A stretch of 64,000 nt of DNA from Thioalbus denitrificans (GTDB lineage: Bacteria; Pseudomonadota; Gammaproteobacteria; DSM-26407). Location of the stretch: NCBI RefSeq assembly GCF_003337735.1, contig NZ_QPJY01000002.1:62001-126000 (forward strand), read 5' to 3'. A program made the translations under genes and the position numbers. The notes beneath the pieces are model-generated. The model worked only from the letters and a program-made list of their open reading frames with translations, did not search any database and had not been told where the DNA came from. Position 1 is the first letter of the stretch. Every line of letters starts with the position of its first letter. Of the stretch, positions 58,636 through 64,000 are shown piece by piece.

Positions 58636-60528
58636 TCAGGCGTCCATCGTCTTGCGGCTCCTGGAGGCGAGGAGCATCAGTCCGCCCAGCGCCACCAGTC
58701 CGGCCTGCAGCCCCAGCGACTGCAGGTTGGGGTAGATGCCGAGCAGCTCGATGGAGGGTATGCCGACCGGGCTGCTGGGCAGCAGGCCCGCCTCCTGCAG
58801 GGCCACCACTCCCTTGCCCGCGAAGGCGATGGCGAGCAGGAACATGAACACCCCGGTGACACCGAAGAACTGGCGCAGGGGCAGGCGGGTGCTGAAGCGG
58901 AGGATCAGCCACGCCAGCACCGCCAGCAGCACCGCGGCCACGGCGAGCCCGGAAAGGACCAGGTGCTGGCTCCCGGCATGGGTCTGCACCCACAGCGCCT
59001 GGTAAAACAGAATGGTCTCGAACGCCTCGCGGTAGACGGTGATGAACGACAGTCCGGCGAGAGACCAGAGGGTGGTTGCGCTCAGGGCGCGGTTGACGCG
59101 GTCGTGGATGAAGCGCTGCCATTGGGCCGCCTGCGACTTGCTGTGCAGCCAGAAGCCCAGGTAGAACAGCACCGCCGCCGCCACCAGGGCGGCCACTCCC
59201 TCGGTGAGCTCGCGCCCGGCGCCGCCGATCTGCACCAGGTAGGTGGAGATCCACCAGGTGAGGAATCCGGCGGCCAGCGCACCCGCCCAGCCGGCGTGGA
59301 GATAGGGCAGGGCGTCGCGGCGCCCGGTCTTGACCAGGAACGCGGCCAGGGCCGCCACCACGAGAATCGCCTCCAGACCCTCGCGGAGCAGGATCACCAG
59401 CGCACCGGTGAACGCCGCGCTGCCGGACAACCCGGTCTGGTCCAGGGCGGCGGCGGCTTCCTCCAGCAGACCGTCGATCCGCTCACGCGCCCCGGCCACG
59501 GTCTCGACCGGCGCTCCGACCCGGACGGCGTTGCGGAAAGCGCCCATTTCGTGCTCGATGGTCTCGCGCAGTTCGGGGGCCACCGCGTTCAGGCCGCCCT
59601 CGGTCAGCTCGAATCCCTCCAGGTAGGCGTCCACGGCCAGGGTATAGGCGGTCTGCCGATCCCCGCTCCGGTAATGATCCAGGCTGGCGGCCAGCTGCCG
59701 CCGGGCATGGTCCAGGGGGGATTCGTCCCCCTTGAACAGCGTCTCCGGCGTCCGGGTCAGTTCGGCCATCAGCACCGCCGCCTCGGGACCATAGCGGTTC
59801 TCCGCCTCGGCCGGGGAGAGGGTCACCAGCCGGCGCGGATCCGCGACGGGCGAGTCGGGGCCGGCGGTCCGCGGGGACGCCTCGGCCGCGGGGGCGCCCA
59901 TGGCGCTCACCAGGAACGCCAGGCTCCAGCGCTCCGGGTCCGAAAGGCCGGTGTAGGCGGCCATCCCGGTACCGGGCACACCCAGGGTGATGGTGCTGTA
60001 GACACCGTAGAGGGTACGCAGGCGGTAGCGCTCCCCGTCACGGAAGTTGACGGGCGGCGGGTCGAGCCGGGCCGCCTGGGGGCCGTCGCCGCGTCCGTCC
60101 GCGCCGTGGCAGGTCGCGCAGTCCCGTGCGTAGAGTGTTTCGGCCCGGGCCAGGTCGGGCGCCCGGGCGGGGAGGGAGACCACGTCGTAGGCGTCAATCA
60201 GCCGTCCGCGCAGGCGGGCGGCCTGCGCCGCCACCGTGGCCGGTTGCGCCCGTTCCGCCACCAGCCGCTCGAGGCTCCCGGCCAGCTCCAACAGGGGGGC
60301 GCGGCGCGGTTCCTGCGGCTGCCGGGCCAGGGTCTCACGCACGCTCGTGGTGAATTCCCGCATTTCGGCATACTCCGCCTCGCTGGCGAGGGTGCCGTCG
60401 CCGTTCACCGCCTCCGGGTAGTCCACCGCCACGTAGTCGAGTGTCTGCAGCACGCGCTGCAGGGATGCGTCGGCATTGGCATGGGCTGCCGGAAGAATAA
60501 GGAGCAGCAGGGCTACGGCACGCAACAT
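58636..60528 (-). CDS. Fusion of cytochrome c and FTR1-type iron permease
   Basis: A 630-residue iron uptake protein. A signal peptide (VALLLLILPAAHANA) is followed by an N-terminal helical part and a cytochrome c domain with CATCHGADGRGDG (CxxCH, near 145) and a Met ligand candidate in GTGMAAYTG. The C-terminal half is FTR1 with two iron motifs: VILLREGLEAILVVAALAAF (REGLE) and ITVYREAFETILFYQAL (REAFE), about seven helices. FTR1 imports Fe(III) and usually needs an oxidase; the attached cytochrome could take electrons during Fe(II) oxidation. ATG 60528 has GGAGG eight bases upstream. A Fur box lies at 60566. Confidence 0.92.
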   Translation of the reverse strand: MLRAVALLLLILPAAHANADASLQRVLQTLDYVAVDYPEAVNGDGTLASEAEYAEMREFTTSVRETLARQPQEPRRAPLLELAGSLERLVAERAQPATVAAQAARLRGRLIDAYDVVSLPARAPDLARAETLYARDCATCHGADGRGDGPQAARLDPPPVNFRDGERYRLRTLYGVYSTITLGVPGTGMAAYTGLSDPERWSLAFLVSAMGAPAAEASPRTAGPDSPVADPRRLVTLSPAEAENRYGPEAAVLMAELTRTPETLFKGDESPLDHARRQLAASLDHYRSGDRQTAYTLAVDAYLEGFELTEGGLNAVAPELRETIEHEMGAFRNAVRVGAPVETVAGARERIDGLLEEAAAALDQTGLSGSAAFTGALVILLREGLEAILVVAALAAFLVKTGRRDALPYLHAGWAGALAAGFLTWWISTYLVQIGGAGRELTEGVAALVAAAVLFYLGFWLHSKSQAAQWQRFIHDRVNRALSATTLWSLAGLSFITVYREAFETILFYQALWVQTHAGSQHLVLSGLAVAAVLLAVLAWLILRFSTRLPLRQFFGVTGVFMFLLAIAFAGKGVVALQEAGLLPSSPVGIPSIELLGIYPNLQSLGLQAGLVALGGLMLLASRSRKTMDA

Positions 60529-60565
60529 CGGCATGGCCTCCAGGTCGGTGGAATTGTTGTAACGC

Positions 60566-60586
60566 AAATTAGAACGATTCTCATTT
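60566..60586. promoter_or_regulatory. Fur box of the FTR1 gene
   Basis: AAATTAGAACGATTCTCATTT, nearly palindromic (minus strand AAATGAGAATCGTTCTAATTT) and close to the classical Fur operator. It lies 38 bp upstream of the chosen start of the iron permease gene. Confidence 0.8.
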
Positions 60587-60778
60587 GAAGTCAATGGGTG
60601 ATTTCAACTCCGTATCCGCACCAATCCCGCGCCTGCCTGAAATAAAGTACTATCGAAGGGTGCGGGCGGAGCGTCATATAGGAACTTTGCTGCCGCTCGG
60701 ATCCTTAATCGGGTGAGCGCCGGACATCTCGCCGCAGCGGCGGAAACGGATGCGAACGGCGGACGGGAGGCATTGCCT

Positions 60779-61645
60779 GTGAACGCTGCCGCATGGATCG
60801 AGCATGGCTACCTGGCGCTGGAGGGCGTCCGCCTGGAGGCGCGCTGGCTGGGGCCGCCGCCCGGAGAGGCGCCGACGCTGGTCTTTCTCCACGAGGGTCT
60901 GGGCTGCGTCGCCGGCTGGCGGGCCTTTCCCGCGGAGATTGCGGCGGCCACCGGCTGCGGGGCGCTGATCTACAGCCGCGCCGGGTACGGGCGCTCGGAC
61001 CCGGTCAGTCTGCCGCGTCCCCTCGACTACCAGGTCGGTGAGGCCACCACGGTCCTGCCCCGGATCCTCGAGACGACCGGCATCCGCCGGGCCGTGCTGG
61101 TGGGCCACAGCGACGGGGCCACCATCGCGCTGCTCCATGCGGGCCGGGTCCGCGATCCGCGGGTAGAGGGGCTGGTGCTGATGGCGCCCCACGTCTTCAA
61201 CGAACCCGTCTGCACCGCCGGCATCCGGGCCATCTCCGAGTCCTGGCGCACTGGTGGCCTGCGCGAGCGTCTGCGGCGCCTGCACGGCGCCAACGTGGAC
61301 GTGGCCTTCGAGGGCTGGCGCGATGCCTGGCTGGACCCGGGTTTCCGGGACTGGAACATCGAATCCTGCCTGCCGGACATCGACATCCCGGTCCTGCTCA
61401 TCCAGGGCCTGGAGGACGAGTACGGGACCCTGGCCCAGCTGGAAGCCATCACCGCCCGGGCGGGCGGGCCGGTGGAAATGGCGACTCTCGCGCAGTGCGG
61501 CCATATCCCCTACCGGGATCAGCCCCTGGCCACCCGGAACCACGTGACCGCCTTCATCCGGCGCTGCCTGGGCCTGGCTGACCCCCATCGCGGCAACGAT
61601 TCCGCCGCAGCGGATTCAGGTGGACAGGACGACCATGAACAGTGA
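60779..61645 (+). CDS. Alpha/beta-hydrolase fold protein
   Basis: A 288-residue serine hydrolase. Elements: TLVFLHEGLGCVAGWRAFP (oxyanion-hole region), nucleophile elbow VLVGHSDGATIALLHAG (G-H-S-D-G), acid in VLLIQGLEDEYGTLAQLEAI, and His in LAQCGHIPYRDQP. GTG 60779 with GGGAGG eight bases upstream is preferred over GTG 60713. It overlaps the BzdR-like regulator by 11 bp, so they are co-transcribed and the regulator may sense an aromatic acyl-CoA made or used by this hydrolase; that link is inferred. Confidence 0.88.
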   Translation: MNAAAWIEHGYLALEGVRLEARWLGPPPGEAPTLVFLHEGLGCVAGWRAFPAEIAAATGCGALIYSRAGYGRSDPVSLPRPLDYQVGEATTVLPRILETTGIRRAVLVGHSDGATIALLHAGRVRDPRVEGLVLMAPHVFNEPVCTAGIRAISESWRTGGLRERLRRLHGANVDVAFEGWRDAWLDPGFRDWNIESCLPDIDIPVLLIQGLEDEYGTLAQLEAITARAGGPVEMATLAQCGHIPYRDQPLATRNHVTAFIRRCLGLADPHRGNDSAAADSGGQDDHEQ

Positions 61646-62531
61646 AGTGAACCGGCGGACGGAAGACGGAACCGCCGTGAAGATCTACCTCGCGGCGCTC
61701 GGCGAACGGGTCCGCGCCCTGCGCGCCCGGCGGGGCATGACGCGCAGGTCGCTGGCCTCCCACTCCGGCATCTCGGAACGCTACATCGCCCAGCTGGAGT
61801 CGGGCGAGGCGAACGCCTCCGTGGCGTTGCTGTGGCGGGTGGCGGAGGCCTTCGGTATCACCTTCGCGGAGCTGTTGCAGGCCCCGGACAATGCCGGGGC
61901 GTTGCTGCCGGAGCTGGAGCGGTTCCTGCGCACCCTGGACCGGGAGCGGCAGGCCGAGGCTCTGCAACTGCTGCGGGTCCGCTACGCCGGGCACCCGCCG
62001 GGAGCCCATGGCGTGGCCCTCATCGGCCTGCGCGGGGCGGGCAAGTCCACCCTCGGCGTCCGCCTGGCGGAGCGCCTCGGCGTGCCCTTCGTGCGCCTGG
62101 GCGGGCTCATCGAGGAGCTGGGGGGGATGCCCGTCGGCGAACTCTTCTCCCTGCGCGGCCAGTCCGGCTACCGGCGCCTCGAACGCCAGGCCCTGGAACT
62201 GGCCATTGATCGCCACCCCCGGGCCGTGGTGGAGGCCGGGGGGAGCCTGGTTTCCGAGCGGGTGACCTACGATCGGCTGCTGGAGGCCTACCGAGTGGTG
62301 TGGATCCGGGCCGAACCGGATGATCACTACCGGCGCGTGCTGCAGCAGGGCGATCTGCGGCCGCTGCAGGAGAGCCGCGAAGCCATCGAGGACATGCGGC
62401 GCATCCTCGCCGAGCGCGAGCCGCTCTATGCCGCGGCCCACCGGCAGCTCATGACCTCGGGCAAACCGGTGGAGGCGTGCGTGGCAGAGCTCGCCGCGTT
62501 CGCCGAGCACGGTCTCGGCGGCGCTGTTTGA
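61635..62531 (+). CDS. BzdR/BoxR-family regulator (XRE helix-turn-helix + shikimate-kinase-like domain)
   Basis: A 298-residue transcription factor. Residues 12-75 are an XRE helix-turn-helix (ERVRALRARRGMTRRSLASHSGISERYIAQLESGEANASVALLW). A linker follows, then a shikimate-kinase-like P-loop domain with ALIGLRGAGKSTLG (Walker A), ERLGVPFVRL, and VVEAGGSLVS. In BzdR/BoxR this domain senses benzoyl-CoA and represses aromatic catabolism genes. No bzd or box genes occur in the window. Start ATG 61635 chosen over a GTG at 61620 on the basis of an AGGAC site. Confidence 0.92.
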   Translation: MNSEVNRRTEDGTAVKIYLAALGERVRALRARRGMTRRSLASHSGISERYIAQLESGEANASVALLWRVAEAFGITFAELLQAPDNAGALLPELERFLRTLDRERQAEALQLLRVRYAGHPPGAHGVALIGLRGAGKSTLGVRLAERLGVPFVRLGGLIEELGGMPVGELFSLRGQSGYRRLERQALELAIDRHPRAVVEAGGSLVSERVTYDRLLEAYRVVWIRAEPDDHYRRVLQQGDLRPLQESREAIEDMRRILAEREPLYAAAHRQLMTSGKPVEACVAELAAFAEHGLGGAV

Positions 62532-62586
62532 TATCATCCCGGCACTGGTCCGCTGTTCATCGTCCACGGAGGGCATGCTCGCTTTC

Positions 62587-63687
62587 ATGACCCGTTTTCT
62601 CCACACCGCCGACTGGCAGCTCGGCCTCAAGCTCAACTACCTCCCCGGGGAGGCGGGCGCCCGCGCCCGCGCCCAGCGGTTCGAAACGGTGCGCCGCATC
62701 GCCGCGGTGGCGCGGGAGCAGGGGGTGGAGTGCGTGGTGGTGGCAGGCGATGTCTTCGACGACAACGCCGTGGGCGAGGAGACCCTGCAGCAGGCCCGCG
62801 ATGCCCTGGAGCAGTTCCGACCCCTGCCGGTGCTCCTGCTGCCCGGCAATCACGACGCCGCCACCCCCGACTCGGCGCTGGCCCGGCTGCAGGCCGGCGA
62901 CCACGTGCGGGTGCTGCTCGACGATGCCCCGGTGCGCATCGGCGGGGCGGACTTCCATCCCTGCCCGCTACGCCGCCGCCACGAGTACGAGGATCCCACC
63001 CGCGGGCTCCCGCCGCGCACCGAAGAGGGCACGGTGCGGGTGGCCATCGCCCACGGCGGCGTGCTCGATTTCGCCGAGGAGACCGAGACGCCCAATCTCA
63101 TCGACGGCCGCCGGGTGCTGGAGCGGGGCTTCGACTACCTGGCCCTCGGCGACTGGCACGGCACCCTCCGCTTCGGCCCCCGCATCTGGTATCCGGGCAC
63201 GCCCGAGGCTACCCGGTTCAAGGAGCGCGATCCGGGCAACGTGCTGGTAGTGGAGATCCCCGCCCCCGGCGCGGAGCCGCTGGTGACCCCGGTAGCGGTG
63301 GCCCGCACCCGCTGGCTGCGGCAGCGCTGGGCCTTTCACGAGAGTGCCGACCTGGACCGCCTGGAGGATTGGTTCGAGAGGCTGGAGGAGCGCTCCTGGA
63401 CGCTGGTGGAGCTGACCCTGGAGGGGGAGCTCTCACTGGCCGACCGCTCCCGCCTCGACGGGCTCCTGGAAGCGCAGTCCGGCCGCCTGCTCCACCTGCG
63501 GCCGGACCTTGCGGGCATCACCGAGTCGCCGAGCGAGGCCGATCTCGCCGCCCTGGCCGCGGAGGGTTTCCCGGGCGCGGCCGCCGCGGCGTTGCGGGGA
63601 CAGGAGACGCCGGCCGCCCGCGACGCCCTGCGGCTGCTGTACCGCTTCCTGGTGGAGGAGGGCAACGGTGCATCTGCTCGCGGTTGA
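62587..63687 (+). CDS. SbcD-like DNA repair exonuclease
   Basis: A 366-residue calcineurin-like phosphoesterase of the SbcD/Mre11 group. Metal ligands: FLHTADWQLG (DxH), VVVAGDVFDDN (GDxxD), LLLPGNHDA (GNHD/E), VAIAHGG and LALGDWHG. The C-terminal part is helical and shorter than E. coli SbcD. Start ATG 62587 (MTRFLHTADW) matches the family; the ATG at 62575 is too close to GGAGGG. The next gene overlaps by 20 bp, an SbcC-like partner. Confidence 0.88.
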   Translation: MTRFLHTADWQLGLKLNYLPGEAGARARAQRFETVRRIAAVAREQGVECVVVAGDVFDDNAVGEETLQQARDALEQFRPLPVLLLPGNHDAATPDSALARLQAGDHVRVLLDDAPVRIGGADFHPCPLRRRHEYEDPTRGLPPRTEEGTVRVAIAHGGVLDFAEETETPNLIDGRRVLERGFDYLALGDWHGTLRFGPRIWYPGTPEATRFKERDPGNVLVVEIPAPGAEPLVTPVAVARTRWLRQRWAFHESADLDRLEDWFERLEERSWTLVELTLEGELSLADRSRLDGLLEAQSGRLLHLRPDLAGITESPSEADLAALAAEGFPGAAAAALRGQETPAARDALRLLYRFLVEEGNGASARG

Positions 63688-64000
63688 AGTCTGGCACTGG
63701 CGGGGTCTCGAGCATCACGCCCTGGCCGACCTCTCGCCCCACCTCAACCTGGTGCTGGGGCCCAACGAGTCGGGCAAGTCGCGGCTGTTCGAGGCCATCC
63801 GCTACGCCCTGTTCGAACCCAGCAAGGGTGCCGCGCAGAACAAGAAGGACCTGCAGGGCTGGTCCGCTACCGAACCGCCCCGGGTGCGGGTGACCTTCGA
63901 GACCGACGCCGGCCCCTACACGGTCACCAAGCAGTTCCTCAAGTCCCCGGCGACCCTGCTGGAGGGGGGCGGCGAGACCTTGCGCCAGGAGGAGGCCGAG
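63668..64000 (+). CDS. SbcC/Rad50-like ATPase, 5' part (runs off the window)
   Basis: The first 111 codons of an AAA/ABC-type ATPase. Starts at GTG 63668 with GGAGGAGGG upstream. Walker A is LVLGPNESGKSRLFEAIRYALFEP, typical of Rad50/SbcC/YhaN ATPases, which form a nuclease complex with the SbcD-like protein. The coiled coil and second ATPase half lie beyond 64000. YhaN-type (with a YhaM/SbcD-like partner) is an alternative to SbcC. Confidence 0.85.
   Translation, partial: MHLLAVEVWHWRGLEHHALADLSPHLNLVLGPNESGKSRLFEAIRYALFEPSKGAAQNKKDLQGWSATEPPRVRVTFETDAGPYTVTKQFLKSPATLLEGGGETLRQEEAE

Overview
The window is high-GC DNA with tightly packed, often 4-bp-overlapping operons. The gene set suggests an aerobic or facultative gammaproteobacterium, perhaps near Chromatiales/Ectothiorhodospiraceae: a BaeSR two-component system, an ilvL-ilvG-ilvM attenuation unit, a LitR/CarH-style lipid cluster, ergothioneine synthesis, a Tct tricarboxylate transporter and an Mrp/complex-I-like operon. 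This placement is an inference from gene content; no rRNA or complete tRNA gene is present.

Bases 1-7389 are the right end of an integrated genetic element of lower GC. It carries a P4-type integrase, an AlpA-like regulator, a DUF927 helicase-like replication protein, two further tyrosine recombinases and a dense array of TGTCAC/GTGACA iterons that looks like a replication origin. The right boundary is the 3' part of a tRNA-Pro(GGG) gene (about 7343-7389), followed by that tRNA's terminator. The rebuilt tRNA should lie to the left of the window.

From 7400 to 17160 there is a methyltransferase, an RND pump without an adaptor gene, an ATP-grasp enzyme and tctCAB. From 17161 to 28716 (minus strand) a 14-gene, translationally coupled operon encodes an MBS/Mbx-like ion-pumping complex: Mrp subunits E, F, G, an MbhD-like protein, a fused MbhE-MrpB, C and D, then a second antiporter subunit, then NuoH-, NuoB-, NuoC- and NuoD-like proteins. 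It ends with a NuoI-ferredoxin/GltD-flavoprotein fusion and a ferritin-like protein. The NuoD-like subunit keeps one cysteine of each [NiFe] CxxC pair and has an acid in place of the other. This is the most unusual system in the window.

From 29166 to 45167: egtBD; an orphan EncFtn-type ferritin; a five-gene lipid/envelope operon (cfa-like, DUF2878, DUF1295, DUF6134-like, lipocalin) behind a promoter with 11-bp direct repeats; a CPA2 antiporter; a decayed ypfJ-type protease; an FAH-family enzyme; a PepSY-flavodoxin reductase; baeSR; and a DsbA-family protein.

From 45168 to 64000: the ilvL attenuator with ilvGM; a deaD helicase with a C13 tract in its first codons; a SLOG-type protein coupled to an ABC importer; an isoaspartyl peptidase; a membrane REC-PAS-TPR protein coupled to a PilZ-SPOR protein; a Fur-box-controlled cytochrome c-FTR1 iron permease; an alpha/beta hydrolase with a BzdR-type regulator; and sbcD/sbcC-like genes running off the right edge.
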